Assembly: GCA_030427145.1 (NCBI GenBank)
Contig: JAUHWT010000001.1
Span: forward strand, 124,001-188,000
Origin: Alphaproteobacteria bacterium
GTDB taxonomy: Bacteria > Pseudomonadota > Alphaproteobacteria > Rhodobacterales > Rhodobacteraceae
Reading direction: 5' to 3'
Length of the DNA stretch: 64,000 bases
In this document: one piece after another, positions 33,851 to 43,922 of the stretch
Numbering within the stretch: the first letter of the stretch is position 1
Layout of the letters: each line of letters begins with the position of its first letter
Notes under the pieces: model-generated
Seen by the model: the letters and a program-made list of their open reading frames with translations, nothing else
What the model was told of the DNA's origin: nothing
The model's database searches: none
Position numbers and translations under genes: made by a program

Positions 33851-34285
33851 TCAATCCTTTTCCGGCGCACGTTTTGGCGGAATGGAATATGTCATCCCCG
33901 CCCGCGCCACCGGCTCGGCCACTCCGTCGGAATAGATCAGAACATCGCCCACGGACAGACTGCGCCCGAGCTTCAAAATCCGGGCCTCTGCGGTCATGTC
34001 GCCGGGCGAGGGCTTTCGCATAAAGTCAATGCTCGCGTTGGTCGTGACCGTCAAAGCCTCCCGCCCGATCAGGGCCAGCGTGGCCATGTAGAAGGCGCAA
34101 TCGGCCAGCAGAAACATGGTCGGCCCCGAAACCGTACCACCGGGGCGCAGATCGCCGGGCCCGACACGCATTTTGACGCGCAAACGGCCCGCATCCAGAT
34201 CCAGAATTTCGAAACGGCCACCGGTTTCGGGGAAGATTTCCCCCAGATATTCCTGAAGCTGGGCAGCGGTAAATTTCAGTTCCAT
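33851..34285 (-). CDS. PaaI-family hotdog thioesterase
   Basis: This 144-residue single hotdog domain starts MELKFTAAQLQEYLGEIFPE. It has the PaaI-type GGTVSGPTMFLLADCAFYMA central helix region with the catalytic Asp, and TTNASIDFMRKPSPGDMTAE. It would hydrolyse acyl-CoA thioesters. It is divergent from an enoyl-CoA hydratase, separated by 74 bases, suggesting shared acyl-CoA metabolism. The longer upstream ORF would overlap that neighbour and is not used. Confidence 0.87.
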   Translation of the reverse strand: MELKFTAAQLQEYLGEIFPETGGRFEILDLDAGRLRVKMRVGPGDLRPGGTVSGPTMFLLADCAFYMATLALIGREALTVTTNASIDFMRKPSPGDMTAEARILKLGRSLSVGDVLIYSDGVAEPVARAGMTYSIPPKRAPEKD

Positions 34286-34359
34286 TCCGGCTCTATCCTC
34301 GGCATCACCATGGGTGCAGACTGACCAGTACCGGAAGGCGACACAAGGGGAGCGGGACC

Positions 34360-35151
34360 ATGGAAGGCGATATTCTGCTGCGAGAAGATACGGGCGCGGT
34401 TGCGACGCTGACACTAAACAATCCGGGCAAACTCAATGCCCTGTCCAACGGCATGCTCGACGCGCTGCAGGCGCAGTTGGATGCGCTGGCCGCGGACGGC
34501 TCCATTCGGGTTGTGGTGATCCGTGGCGAGGGACGCGCCTTCTGTGCCGGGCATGACCTGCGGGAGATGACGGCGGCCCGTGAGGCTGACGATGGCGGTC
34601 AGGCGGCGTTTGAGGCCCTGTTTAACAAATGCTCGAAAATGATGATGTCGATCGTGAACCTGCCCCAGCCGGTGATCGCCCAGGTTCATGGCATCGCGGC
34701 GGCGGCGGGCTGTCAGCTGGTGGCGACCTGTGACCTGGCCGTGGCCGCGTCGGACACGAGATTTGGGGTAAATGGCGTGAATATCGGGCTTTTCTGCTCC
34801 ACCCCAATGGTGGCGCTCACCCGGAATATCGGGAGGAAGAAGGCGTTTGAACTGCTGACCACCGGCGATTTCCTGACGGCGGAGCAGGCGGAAAACGTCG
34901 GGCTCATCAATCACGCAGCGGCTCCGGAGAAGTTGGAAAGCGCCACGCGGGATCTCGCGGAGAAGATCGCGGGCAAGCTTGGCCCGGCGGTGCGGATCGG
35001 CAAGCGGGCCTTTTATGAGCAGGCCGAGATGACAATGGCCGAGGCCTACGCGCATACCGGTAAGGTCATCGCCGCCAACATGATGCGCCCCGACACCGCC
35101 AAAGGCATCGAGGCGTTTCTCGACAAACGCACCCCGGAATGGGACCAGTAA
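34360..35151 (+). CDS. Enoyl-CoA hydratase/isomerase family protein
   Basis: This 263-residue crotonase-fold protein hydrates or isomerises enoyl-CoA in fatty-acid or amino-acid breakdown. The oxyanion-hole segments are RAFCAGHDLREM and VHGIAAAAGCQLVATCDLAVA. The catalytic-glutamate positions of true hydratases are not clearly kept, so the specific reaction is open. The ATG follows GGGGAGCGGGACC. Its stop directly abuts the ctaA stop (convergent). Confidence 0.9.
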   Translation: MEGDILLREDTGAVATLTLNNPGKLNALSNGMLDALQAQLDALAADGSIRVVVIRGEGRAFCAGHDLREMTAAREADDGGQAAFEALFNKCSKMMMSIVNLPQPVIAQVHGIAAAAGCQLVATCDLAVAASDTRFGVNGVNIGLFCSTPMVALTRNIGRKKAFELLTTGDFLTAEQAENVGLINHAAAPEKLESATRDLAEKIAGKLGPAVRIGKRAFYEQAEMTMAEAYAHTGKVIAANMMRPDTAKGIEAFLDKRTPEWDQ

Positions 35152-36300
35152 TCAGCCGCGCCGCAGACTGTCCGCACGGGGATAGCAGGCCGCGAAGCGC
35201 GCGCGGATGATCAGTGCGAACAGCGCCACGGCGACGGCCTGGTGCACGATGGCGATCTGCCACGGCGAGGCGTTGATGACGGTGTAGATGCCCAGCAGGA
35301 TCTGAACGATCATGGCAATCCCCACCGCGTCAAAGGCGCGCCGGATATGGGTTGAGGCCGATTTGCGACTGGCCAGCCAGGCAAACAGGCCCAGGATCGC
35401 CAGAATGTAGCCCAGCATCCGGTGGTTGAACTGCACAAGACCCGGATTTTCCATGAAGTTCCGCCAGGCGGGCGTGATGCTGAACGAATCGGACGGGAAA
35501 AACTCACCCGCCATCAGCGGCCAGTCGATGTGACCCCGCCCCGCATCGATCCCGGCGACCATTGCGCCAAGGATGATCTGGGCAAAACAAACGCAGATCA
35601 GGACGGTGCCCCAGGTCACCAGCCGCCCGTTGCGCAGACGCCGGGCCTGCATCAACTCCTGCTCCCGGTTTCGCAGGCGAAGCACGTACCAAACGATCAG
35701 GCCAAGGATGGCAAAGGCGAGACCCAGATGCGTTGCCAGGCGATAGGAGGCAACGCTGACCATCTCTCCGGTCAGGCCCGAGGCCACCATCCACCAGCCA
35801 ATTGCGCCCTGAAGCCCGCCGAGGGCACCGAGGCCGAGCAGACGCCCGGTCCAGCCACGCGGGATTTGCTTGCGGGCGAGGAAATACAGGAAGCCGATGA
35901 ACCAGACCGCGCCGACGAGACGGCCGAGCTGCCGGTGGCCCCATTCCCACCAGTAGATGGTCTGAAACCCCTCCAGCGTCATGTCGGAGTTCATGATCTC
36001 AAACTGTGGCGTTTCGCGGTATTTGGCGAATTCGGCCTCCCAGACCTCGGCATTCATGGGTGGCACCGCGCCCGTCACCGGCTTCCATTCGGTGATGGAC
36101 AGCCCGGAATCAGTGAGGCGCGTCAGTCCGCCGACCACGATCATTGCGAAAACCAGGACAAAAAGCACGGTCAGCCAGGCGACGATGCCCTTGCGACCCG
36201 CCTCTTTCGGCTGCTTTTTGCGTTCGACAGGTTTGGCTTTGGCCGCTTCCGCCGCGCTTCCGGCGTCCACGTCCTCAAAAATACTGCGTCCCTTAGCCAT
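35152..36300 (-). CDS. ctaA: Heme A synthase
   Basis: CtaA (COX15 type) oxidises the C8 methyl of haem O to give haem A for cytochrome c oxidase. The 382 residues hold about eight membrane helices after a basic cytoplasmic N-terminus of about 40 residues. Haem-ligand motifs are visible: WWEWGHRQLGRLVG, RLATHLGLAF, FNHRMLGY and IAIVHQAVA. GLTRLTDSGLSITEWKPVTG is the family signature. No cta genes are adjacent. TrmJ lies 33 bases upstream in the same direction. Confidence 0.95.
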   Translation of the reverse strand: MAKGRSIFEDVDAGSAAEAAKAKPVERKKQPKEAGRKGIVAWLTVLFVLVFAMIVVGGLTRLTDSGLSITEWKPVTGAVPPMNAEVWEAEFAKYRETPQFEIMNSDMTLEGFQTIYWWEWGHRQLGRLVGAVWFIGFLYFLARKQIPRGWTGRLLGLGALGGLQGAIGWWMVASGLTGEMVSVASYRLATHLGLAFAILGLIVWYVLRLRNREQELMQARRLRNGRLVTWGTVLICVCFAQIILGAMVAGIDAGRGHIDWPLMAGEFFPSDSFSITPAWRNFMENPGLVQFNHRMLGYILAILGLFAWLASRKSASTHIRRAFDAVGIAMIVQILLGIYTVINASPWQIAIVHQAVAVALFALIIRARFAACYPRADSLRRG

Positions 36301-36333
36301 TACGCCCTCCGGACCGGATGTTGATGCAATCGC

Positions 36334-37074
36334 TCATTTGCGCCCCCTGACCTTTTCCGCCAGAGCCCGCGTCACGCCATGGAGTATCCGAATGTCCGGA
36401 GGCGTCAAAGGCGCGCGCCGGAACAGGTTTTCGAGATTGGCGATCATGCTGTCCCGTTTGTTTTCAGGATAGAAAAACCCGACCTTGTCGAGCCGCTCGA
36501 CGAGCGTGTCGACAAAGCGGCCCACATCAGCAGACGGGGCCAGTTCACCGGCGCTCATGCGGAACTCCTCGTCGGGCTGCGGCACCACATCCTGGCCCCA
36601 CTCATAGGCCAGGAGGAGCACGCATTGCGCGAGATTGAGCGACCCGAAAGCCGGATTGACGGGGACCGACACGACGGCGTTGGCCCGGACCACGTCCGCG
36701 CTCTCCAGACCCGAGCGCTCGGGGCCGAACAGAAACCCGACCTTCTGACCGTTGGCGATCATGTCGCGGGTTTTTTTCATCGCCTCGTCAGGGGTGAAGA
36801 CCTCCTTGGTCAGGTCCCGGTCGCGGGCGGTGGTGGCGAAAACGTACTCAAGGTCGGCTATGGCGTCCGCGGTGGTGTCATGCACCGTCGCCTCATCAAG
36901 CAGACGTCCGGCACCGCTTGACATCGCCTCAGCCTTTGGGTTGGGCCAGCCATCGCGGGGGGCCACGAGGCGCATCCGGTCGAGACCGAAATTCCACATG
37001 GCCCGCGCGGAAGCACCGATATTCTCGCCCATCTGCGGTTTGACCAGCACCATAACGGGCTGTGGGCCCGACAT
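36334..37074 (-). CDS. trmJ: tRNA/rRNA 2'-O-methyltransferase, TrmJ-like
   Basis: This is a 246-residue SPOUT methyltransferase of the TrmJ/LasT family that methylates the ribose at position 32 of tRNA. Motifs are MVLVKPQMGENIGASARAM at the start, GFLFGPERSGL, and the knot segment VNPAFGSLNLAQCVLLLAYE. The C-terminal extension with FFYPENKRDSM and the helix before LHGVTRALAEK is also typical. The MSGPQPV start is chosen; an ATG 17 codons upstream is possible and both have weak RBS. Confidence 0.9.
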   Translation of the reverse strand: MSGPQPVMVLVKPQMGENIGASARAMWNFGLDRMRLVAPRDGWPNPKAEAMSSGAGRLLDEATVHDTTADAIADLEYVFATTARDRDLTKEVFTPDEAMKKTRDMIANGQKVGFLFGPERSGLESADVVRANAVVSVPVNPAFGSLNLAQCVLLLAYEWGQDVVPQPDEEFRMSAGELAPSADVGRFVDTLVERLDKVGFFYPENKRDSMIANLENLFRRAPLTPPDIRILHGVTRALAEKVRGRK

Positions 37075-37240
37075 CGCGTTGCGTTTTCCGTTATCCGTGC
37101 CCGCCACCAGGTATCGCTCCAACAAAATATCGCGGGCGTGATACGCCGGACTGCATTGCCAGGCAAGTGAACGCGCTTTACGATTGGTTTATCGGCGGGC
37201 GTTAGGTCGAAAAAGCCCGTCACAGACCGTTCCAATTTAC

Positions 37241-37258
37241 TGTATACTTACGTATACA
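37241..37258. promoter_or_regulatory. Palindromic operator-like site before icd
   Basis: TGTATAC-TTAC-GTATACA is a perfect 7-bp inverted repeat, 80 bases before the icd ATG, in a divergent region with trmJ. GTATAC palindromes are typical of GntR/FadR-family operators. Confidence 0.45.
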
Positions 37259-37337
37259 TGACTTACATGCCGCAAATTACGCCTCCTGGAGGCCGACACT
37301 ATCCTCAGTATCCTCAGCAGATTGTGAAAGGGTCCAA

Positions 37338-38552
37338 ATGACCAAGATCAAAGTGGAGAATCCGGTTGTAGAACTGGACGGGGATGAAATGACCCGGATC
37401 ATCTGGGATTTCATCAAACAGAAGCTGATCCTCCCCTATCTCGATATTGACCTTAAATACTATGATCTTGGCATTGAGGAGCGTGACCGGACGGACGACC
37501 AGATCACCGTCGATGCGGCCGAGGCGATCAAGCAGTACGGCGTTGGCGTCAAATGCGCGACCATCACCCCCGATGAGGCCCGCGTTGAGGAGTTTGGCCT
37601 CAAGCGCATGTACCGCTCCCCGAACGGCACCATCCGCAACATCCTGGGCGGTGTGATCTTCCGCCAGCCGATCATCTGCTCGAACGTGCCACGCCTTGTG
37701 CCTGGCTGGACCAAACCCATTGTGGTTGGCCGCCATGCGTTTGGCGATCAGTACCGCGCCACCGATTTCCGGTTCCCTGGTGCGGGCAAGCTGACAATCA
37801 AATTTGTCGGTGAGGACGGCGAGACCATCGAGCGCGAGGTGTTCGACGCACCCTCATCCGGTGTCACCGTGGCGATGTACAACCTGGACGATTCGATCCG
37901 CGACTTTGCCCGGGCCTCGATGAATTACGGCCTTTCTCTCGGCTGGCCGGTGTATCTGTCCACCAAAAATACGATCATGAAGGCCTATGACGGCCAGTTC
38001 AAGGATCTGTTCCAGGAAGTGTTCGACACGGAGTTTGCCGACAAATTCAAGGAAGCCGGCATCACCTATGAACACCGCCTGATCGACGACATGGTTGCCT
38101 GTGCCATGAAGTGGAATGGCGGCTATGTCTGGGCCTGTAAAAACTATGATGGCGACGTGCAGTCGGACACGGTGGCCCAGGGCTTCGGCTCGCTGGGACT
38201 GATGACGTCCGTGCTGATGACGCCGGATGGAAAAACCGTTGAGGCCGAGGCCGCGCACGGCACGGTAACACGCCACTACCGTCAGCACCAGGCAGGGCAT
38301 GAGACCTCCACCAACTCCATCGCCTCGATCTATGCCTGGACCGGCGGCCTGAAGCATCGCGCCAAGCTCGACGACAATGCGGAGCTACTGAACTTTGCCG
38401 AGACTCTCGACAAGGTTGTGGTGGACACGGTCGAGAGCGGCTTCATGACCAAGGATCTCGCGCTGCTCGTCGGGCCGGACCAGAAATGGCTGACCACGAC
38501 CGGCTTCCTTGAGAAGATCGACGCCAACCTGCAAAAAGCACTGGGTGGCTGA
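37338..38552 (+). CDS. icd: NADP-dependent isocitrate dehydrogenase, eukaryote-like
   Basis: This TCA enzyme converts isocitrate to 2-oxoglutarate with NADP. It has 404 residues, the homodimeric eukaryote-like form: [20 protein letters not shown] at the start, KSPNGTIRN-like [28 protein letters not shown], and [17 protein letters not shown] near the metal site. AAAGGG precedes the ATG. A GTATAC palindrome upstream suggests regulation. The YitT-like gene follows after 5 bases. Confidence 0.97.
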   Translation: MTKIKVENPVVELDGDEMTRIIWDFIKQKLILPYLDIDLKYYDLGIEERDRTDDQITVDAAEAIKQYGVGVKCATITPDEARVEEFGLKRMYRSPNGTIRNILGGVIFRQPIICSNVPRLVPGWTKPIVVGRHAFGDQYRATDFRFPGAGKLTIKFVGEDGETIEREVFDAPSSGVTVAMYNLDDSIRDFARASMNYGLSLGWPVYLSTKNTIMKAYDGQFKDLFQEVFDTEFADKFKEAGITYEHRLIDDMVACAMKWNGGYVWACKNYDGDVQSDTVAQGFGSLGLMTSVLMTPDGKTVEAEAAHGTVTRHYRQHQAGHETSTNSIASIYAWTGGLKHRAKLDDNAELLNFAETLDKVVVDTVESGFMTKDLALLVGPDQKWLTTTGFLEKIDANLQKALGG

Positions 38553-38557
38553 CCCGA

Positions 38558-39181
38558 TTGGCCGAGCAGACGGAAACAGCGCCCGAAGCGCCCCGCCACA
38601 CCCTGTTTGAGGACGTTCAGGGCATTGTTTTCGGCACCGCCATGATGGCGGTCGGTCTCGGACTACTTCAGCATCTGGGCCTTGTCACGGGCCAGACCGC
38701 CGGGCTGTCGCTGCTGATATCCAAATGGACCGGGCTTGGATTTGGCCCGGTCTTTTTCGTGATCAACCTGCCGTTCTACTGGTTCGGCTTTGTCCGCATG
38801 GGGCGGAGGTTCACGATCAAGACATTTGCCGCCGTCGGGCTCATGTCCTTTTTCTCCATGGTCCAGCCCCATGTGCTGAATTTCGAGGGGGTGAACCCCT
38901 ATGCGGGCGCGGTCATCGCCGGGATGATCCTGGCGGCGGGGCTGTTGGCGGTGTTTCGACACGGGGCCAGCATGGGCGGTTTTGGTATTCTGGCTCTCTT
39001 CTTTCAGGACCGGTTCGGATTTCGGGCCGGATGGTTTCAGATGGCGGTGGATGCCATGGTGTTTGCGCTGGCGGCGATTACGATTTCGCCATTCACACTG
39101 CTGCTTTCCGTGATCGGGGCCGCCGTGATGAACGCCATCATCGGCATAAACCACAGACGCGACCGTTACGTGGCCATGTAG
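38558..39181 (+). CDS. YitT-family membrane protein
   Basis: This is a 207-residue protein with five to six membrane helices from a TTG start. Its GIVFGTAMMAVGLGLLQHLG and GLVTGQTAGLSLLISKWTG openings, the NLPFYWFGF helix and HGASMGGFGILALFFQDR match the YitT (DUF161) integral-membrane domain. It lacks the C-terminal DUF2179 domain of Bacillus YitT. The function is unknown. It is probably cotranscribed with icd. Confidence 0.85.
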   Translation: MAEQTETAPEAPRHTLFEDVQGIVFGTAMMAVGLGLLQHLGLVTGQTAGLSLLISKWTGLGFGPVFFVINLPFYWFGFVRMGRRFTIKTFAAVGLMSFFSMVQPHVLNFEGVNPYAGAVIAGMILAAGLLAVFRHGASMGGFGILALFFQDRFGFRAGWFQMAVDAMVFALAAITISPFTLLLSVIGAAVMNAIIGINHRRDRYVAM

Positions 39182-39198
39182 GGCCCCAGACATGAAAC

Positions 39199-39224
39199 GG
39201 GGGCGGATCGGATGATCCGCCCCC
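39199..39224. terminator. GC-rich hairpin between convergent genes
   Basis: GGGGGCGGATC and GATCCGCCCCC form an 11-bp stem with a 4-base loop between the YitT-like and CsbD-like genes. No strong T-run follows on either strand. Confidence 0.55.
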
Positions 39225-39282
39225 TATCACGTCGAGACAGGTTTCGATGTCCAAACGGGACTGTTTCTCAAGCCGTGGCGGC

Positions 39283-39486
39283 TCAGAGCGTGCCGTAGAA
39301 CTCGTCCACTTCGCGCTTGGCCTCTTCCTTGGTCTTACCATATTTCTGCTGGATAAGTCCTTCCAGCTGCTCACGGTTTCCCTGTGCCTGCTGAAGTTCA
39401 TCGTCGGTCAGCTCGCCCCATTTCTCACGGGCCTTGCCACTCCACTCTTTCCAGTTGCCTTCGATGGTGTCGCTATTGATAGCCAT
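39283..39486 (-). CDS. CsbD-family stress protein
   Basis: This is a 67-residue hydrophilic helical protein with the CsbD pattern: DTIEGNWKEWSGKAREKWGELTDD and KTKEEAKREVDEF. CsbD proteins (YjbJ in E. coli) accumulate in general stress and stationary phase; their molecular role is unknown. Confidence 0.92.
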   Translation of the reverse strand: MAINSDTIEGNWKEWSGKAREKWGELTDDELQQAQGNREQLEGLIQQKYGKTKEEAKREVDEFYGTL

Positions 39487-39591
39487 TGTTATCGTCCTCC
39501 ATTCGCTCGTTGCTTATGTCGGAACAACCACAGGACAGCGATAAAGTTCCAAAGGGCCGATCACGAAAAATGGACTGGCCGCTGGCTTGAA

Positions 39592-39876
39592 TCAGGCGCC
39601 TTCGACAACCATCAGATCGCGTACCGATGCGTCCCGAGCGAACTCCAGAGCCGCCTGGTAGGCGTCCGATCTGTAGCACGCCTCCGCATCCTCCAGCGTG
39701 GGAAACTCGATGACCACATTTCGGGCGCGCTCGTTGCCCTCAAGCTGAACAAAACGCCCGCCGCGTGCCAGGAATTTGCCGCCATGGGCCAGAATCGGCT
39801 CCGTCGCAGCCTTTGCATATTTGGCGTAGGACTCCTCGTCCGTGACGTTGACATGCGCAATCCAGTAGGCCGGCAT
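39592..39876 (-). CDS. DUF1330 dimeric ferredoxin-like protein
   Basis: This is a 94-residue protein of the DUF1330 family (ferredoxin-like alpha/beta barrel): MPAYWIAHVNVTDEESYAKY, GGKFLARGGRFVQLEGN and VVIEFPTLEDAEACYRSDAY are near consensus. Its function is unknown. It ends 105 bases upstream of the CsbD gene and starts 24 bases after the alaS stop, so it may be read with alaS. Confidence 0.92.
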   Translation of the reverse strand: MPAYWIAHVNVTDEESYAKYAKAATEPILAHGGKFLARGGRFVQLEGNERARNVVIEFPTLEDAEACYRSDAYQAALEFARDASVRDLMVVEGA

Positions 39877-39899
39877 GGTGTTTCTCCCTGTTGTTGGTT

Positions 39900-42554
39900 T
39901 TAGAGCAGAGCCCGCGCGGCCTCGATCGCTTCCGGCGCTTTGGACGCATCCTGTCCGCCACCCTGGGCCATGTCCGGTCGGCCGCCGCCGCCCTTGCCGC
40001 CGGTTGCACTGGCCGCCGCACGCACGATGTCGACCGCGGAGACTTTTGACGTGAGGTCATCGGTCACACCGGCCGCAACCGCGACGCGGCCGTCGGTATC
40101 CGCGATGAGCAGGATCACACCGGAGCCGATTTTGGCTTTGTGTTCATCAATCAGACCCCGCAGATCCTTACCCGGAACCCCGCTGAGAACCTGCGCGAGG
40201 AATGCGGTGCCGTTGACGTCTTCCGGCTCCGACCCACCGGCGCCATCGCCGCCGGCCATGGCCAGTTTGCGGCGCAGGTCGGCAATTTCCTGGGTCTGGG
40301 AGCGGCGCTCATCCAGCATTGCGCGCAAACGGCCCGTGATTTCGGCTGGCGGGGCTTTAAGAAGCCCGGCGGCCTCGTTCAGCACGGCCTCCGCCTGGGC
40401 CACGTGGTCAATGGCAGCAGAGCCCGTAACCGCCTCGATCCGACGTACGCCACCGGAAGACGCGGCCTCGGAGAGCAGTTTGAACAGGCCAATCTCGCCC
40501 GTGCGGCCGACATGCGTGCCACCGCAGAGTTCGAGGGAATAGGTTCGGCCGTCCGAGCCGATGCCGCTACCATCCTGGGAACCCATGGAGACCACGCGGA
40601 CCTCGTCGCCGTATTTCTCACCGAAGAGAGCGCGTGCGCCAAGTTTTTGGGCGTCGTCCGGGGTCATGATGCGCGTATTCACCTGGCCGTCCTGCCGGAT
40701 GAAGGCATTCACCTCCGCCTCGACCCGCGACAGTTCGGCGGGCGTCATGGCTTTCGTATGGGTGAAGTCAAACCGAAGACGGTCGGGCGCAACCAGTGAG
40801 CCCCGCTGTGCGACGTGGTCACCAAGCGCCTGCCGGAGCGCCTCATGCATGAGATGCGTGGCGGAGTGGTTGGCGCGGATCATCTGGCGCCGGTCATGGT
40901 CAACCATTAGCTGGGCGGAGCTGTCCGGCTTGACACTGCCTTCGGTGACGGTGCCAATATGCACAAACACGCCGGCTTTTTTGCGTACGTCGGTTACTTC
41001 GACAAGGCCGCCTTCGACGCGGATGTTTCCCGCATCGCCGACCTGGCCGCCGGATTCAGCGTAAAACGGTGTCTGGTTCAGGACGATCTGGACGGGGGTG
41101 CCTGCCCCGGCCTCGGTGGCCTCCTTGCCGTCAACCACGAGGGCGGCGATCTGACCTTCCGCGGTTTCGGAATCATAGCCGAGGAACTCAGTTGGTCCTA
41201 CGCGGTCGGCGATATCAAACCAGATTGTCTCGTCGGCGGTTTCTCCCGATCCGGCCCAGGCCGCACGGGCTTTCCGCTTCTGCTCGGCCATGGCGGTCTC
41301 AAAGCCCTCGACATCGACCGACCGGGATTTCTCCCGCAGGGCATCCTGGGTCAGGTCGAGTGGGAAGCCATAGGTGTCATAGAGGCGGAACGCCGTCTCG
41401 CCGGGCAGAACGGCGTCCTCCGGCAGACCGGCCAGTTCCTCGTCGAGCAGACGCAGACCCCGGTCCAGCGTGGTGCGGAAGCGGGTTTCCTCGGCCAGCA
41501 GGGTTTCCTCAACCAGGGCCTGGGCGCGCGACAGTTCGGGGAATGCCGCGCCCATCTGGGTCACCAGCGCGGGGACCAGGCGGTGCATGACCGGATCCTG
41601 GGTGCCAAGCTGATGCGCGTGGCGCATGGCGCGACGCATAATTCGGCGCAGAACGTAGCCGCGCCCCTCGTTGGAGGGCAGAACACCATCTGCGATCAGG
41701 AACGAGGTCGAGCGAAGGTGGTCCGCAATGACGCGGTGATGAACATTGCCCGGGCCGTCCGGGTCTGCGTTGGTCACATGGGCCGATGCCTCAATCAGGG
41801 CGCGCATCAGGTCGGTGTCGTAGTTGTCATGCTTGCCCTGAAGCACGGCGCCGATGCGCTCGAGCCCCATGCCCGTGTCGATGGACGGCCGCGGCAGATC
41901 GGCGCGGGAGCCGTCAGCAAACTGCTCGAACTGCATGAACACAAGGTTCCAGATCTCGATGAACCGGTCGCCATCCTCATCGGGGCTGCCCGGAGGGCCA
42001 CCGGCGACGGAAGGACCGTGATCATAGAAGATTTCGGAACAGGGACCGCAGGGACCGGTCGCACCCATGGACCAGAAATTGTCGTCGGTCGCGATGCGGA
42101 TGATCTTCTCATCCGGCAGTCCGGCGACCTTTTTCCACAGATCCGCCGCCACGTCATCGTCGTGATAAACGGTGACGAGCAGCTTGTCTTTCGGCAAGCC
42201 AAATTCCTGGGTCAGAAGGTTCCAGGCGTAGGGGATCGCATTTTCCTTGAAGTAATCCCCAAAGGAAAAGTTGCCCAGCATCTCGAAGAACGTGTGGTGA
42301 CGTGCGGTATAGCCGACATTGTCGAGATCATTGTGTTTGCCGCCGGCGCGGACACATTTCTGGCTGGTGACAGCGGTGGAGTAGTCTCGACGCTCGATAC
42401 CGGTGAACAGGTTCTTGAACTGAACCATGCCGGCATTGACGAACATCAGGGTCGGGTCGTTGCGCGGCACCAGCGAGGAACTGGGCACCGCCGCGTGGCC
42501 TTTGTCGCTGAAATAGTCGAGAAAAGTGGTACGAATATCGTTCAGGCTGGCCAT
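39900..42554 (-). CDS. alaS: Alanyl-tRNA synthetase
   Basis: This enzyme charges tRNA-Ala and edits Ser/Gly mischarging. The 884-residue length is normal. The class II core has FTSEG-type [15 protein letters not shown] and [20 protein letters not shown]. The editing domain has zinc-binding [11 protein letters not shown] and [12 protein letters not shown]. The C-terminal DHHA1 domain ([15 protein letters not shown]) is complete. It lies downstream of recA, the alphaproteobacterial recA-alaS order. Confidence 0.97.
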   Translation of the reverse strand: MASLNDIRTTFLDYFSDKGHAAVPSSSLVPRNDPTLMFVNAGMVQFKNLFTGIERRDYSTAVTSQKCVRAGGKHNDLDNVGYTARHHTFFEMLGNFSFGDYFKENAIPYAWNLLTQEFGLPKDKLLVTVYHDDDVAADLWKKVAGLPDEKIIRIATDDNFWSMGATGPCGPCSEIFYDHGPSVAGGPPGSPDEDGDRFIEIWNLVFMQFEQFADGSRADLPRPSIDTGMGLERIGAVLQGKHDNYDTDLMRALIEASAHVTNADPDGPGNVHHRVIADHLRSTSFLIADGVLPSNEGRGYVLRRIMRRAMRHAHQLGTQDPVMHRLVPALVTQMGAAFPELSRAQALVEETLLAEETRFRTTLDRGLRLLDEELAGLPEDAVLPGETAFRLYDTYGFPLDLTQDALREKSRSVDVEGFETAMAEQKRKARAAWAGSGETADETIWFDIADRVGPTEFLGYDSETAEGQIAALVVDGKEATEAGAGTPVQIVLNQTPFYAESGGQVGDAGNIRVEGGLVEVTDVRKKAGVFVHIGTVTEGSVKPDSSAQLMVDHDRRQMIRANHSATHLMHEALRQALGDHVAQRGSLVAPDRLRFDFTHTKAMTPAELSRVEAEVNAFIRQDGQVNTRIMTPDDAQKLGARALFGEKYGDEVRVVSMGSQDGSGIGSDGRTYSLELCGGTHVGRTGEIGLFKLLSEAASSGGVRRIEAVTGSAAIDHVAQAEAVLNEAAGLLKAPPAEITGRLRAMLDERRSQTQEIADLRRKLAMAGGDGAGGSEPEDVNGTAFLAQVLSGVPGKDLRGLIDEHKAKIGSGVILLIADTDGRVAVAAGVTDDLTSKVSAVDIVRAAASATGGKGGGGRPDMAQGGGQDASKAPEAIEAARALL

Positions 42555-42665
42555 ATGATCCGGTTCCGCGACTTCAGGCCGGTCGATTATCTCAACCGGC
42601 CAGGATTGTTAGAGAACCGTTTGTTAGCCGCACAAATGGAAACTGTCCACGCCCGTCATCATGGC

Positions 42666-42682
42666 GGGCCGGATTCCGGCCC
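42666..42682. terminator. Hairpin in recA-alaS gap
   Basis: GGGCCGG-ATT-CCGGCCC is a perfect 7-bp stem just after the recA stop. It is not followed by a T-run. Confidence 0.35.
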
Positions 42683-42693
42683 ACCGGGAGGTG

Positions 42694-43758
42694 TCAGTCG
42701 TCCAGAACCTCACTGGTTTCGGCTTTGGACATTTCGAAATCCAGACCATGGGCAGCGCGGATTTTATCTTCAATGGACAAGGCGATATCCGGGTTGTCCT
42801 TCAGGAAGTTTTTCGCGTTTTCCCGACCCTGTCCGATGCGCTGATCGTCGAAGGAATACCAGGCACCGGATTTCTCAACCACACCAGCCTTCACGCCAAG
42901 GTCAATAAGCTCGCCACGTTTAGAGATGCCCTCGCCATACATGATGTCGAATTCGACCTGTTTGAACGGTGGCGCGACCTTGTTCTTGACGATCTTGACG
43001 CGGGTGGAGTTGCCAACAACCTCGTCCCGGTCCTTGATTGCTCCGATGCGGCGGATGTCGAGACGGACACTGGCGTAGAACTTCAGGGCGTTGCCGCCGG
43101 AGGTGGTTTCCGGGCTGCCGAACATCACGCCGATTTTCATGCGGATCTGGTTGATGAAGATCACCATGCAATGCGAGCGGCTGATCGCGGAGGTCAGCTT
43201 GCGCATGGCCTGGCTCATCAGACGGGCCTGGGCACCGACCTGATGGTCGCCCATGTCGCCCTCAAGCTCGTTCTTCGGCGTCAGCGCGGCCACGGAGTCC
43301 ACAACCACAACCGACACGGCGCCTGAGCGTACAAGGGTTTCGGTAATCTCCAGCGCCTGCTCGCCCGTGTCGGGCTGGCTGATCAGCATGTCGTCGATAT
43401 TGACGCCGAGCTTTTTGGCATAGACCGGATCAAGTGCATGCTCCGCATCGACGAAGGCACATATGCCGCCGGTTTTCTGCTCCTCAGCGATTACGTGCAG
43501 GGCCAGGGTCGTTTTACCCGAGCTTTCCGGACCGTAGATCTCAATGATACGCCCCTTGGGCAGACCGCCGATGCCAAGCGCCACGTCGAGGCCGATGGAC
43601 CCTGTGGAGATTGCCTCCACATCCAGAGCCGGGGTCTGACCCAATCGCATGATTGAGCCTTTTCCAAAGCTGCGCTCAATCTGCGATAGTGCGGATTCCA
43701 GCGCCTTCTGCTTGTCCATTCCACGCCTTTCGGAAAAATTCACAACTGGAGAATTCAT
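42694..43758 (-). CDS. recA: Recombinase RecA
   Basis: RecA drives homologous recombination and activates LexA cleavage. The protein has 354 residues from the ATG at 43756-43758 (GAGGTCGAGA RBS). The longer ORF would cover the SOS box and is rejected. Walker A is GPESSGKTT, Walker B is [10 protein letters not shown], and the L2 loop contains [12 protein letters not shown]. The acidic C-terminus is [11 protein letters not shown]. An SOS box stands about 50 bases upstream. Confidence 0.98.
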   Translation of the reverse strand: MNSPVVNFSERRGMDKQKALESALSQIERSFGKGSIMRLGQTPALDVEAISTGSIGLDVALGIGGLPKGRIIEIYGPESSGKTTLALHVIAEEQKTGGICAFVDAEHALDPVYAKKLGVNIDDMLISQPDTGEQALEITETLVRSGAVSVVVVDSVAALTPKNELEGDMGDHQVGAQARLMSQAMRKLTSAISRSHCMVIFINQIRMKIGVMFGSPETTSGGNALKFYASVRLDIRRIGAIKDRDEVVGNSTRVKIVKNKVAPPFKQVEFDIMYGEGISKRGELIDLGVKAGVVEKSGAWYSFDDQRIGQGRENAKNFLKDNPDIALSIEDKIRAAHGLDFEMSKAETSEVLDD

Positions 43759-43806
43759 TCTCGACCTCTTATTCCATAGATGCCGGTCCGCGGCAATCAG
43801 ACAAAT

Positions 43807-43821
43807 GTTCCATATTTGTTC
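43807..43821. promoter_or_regulatory. LexA (SOS) box at recA
   Basis: GTTC-N7-GTTC matches the alphaproteobacterial LexA direct repeat exactly. It reads on the plus strand, opposite to recA, 49 bases before the recA start. Confidence 0.7.
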
Positions 43822-43899
43822 CTTGACGTAACATGAGACCAAAACAGGAACATTGCAATGGTAAACCGGTCGAAAATTAACCTTGTCTGATAAAGTTAA

Positions 43900-43916
43900 C
43901 CGGGGGTTACCCCCGG
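43900..43916 (-). terminator. Hairpin after cckA
   Basis: CCGGGGGT-A-ACCCCCGG is a near-perfect palindrome just past the cckA stop, followed on the minus strand by an AT-rich stretch. Confidence 0.5.
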
Positions 43917-43922
43917 CCACCA

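Noticed and set aside
40959-42908. 649-codon plus-strand ORF
   Set aside because: It is antisense to alaS and the recA 3' end with no family features.
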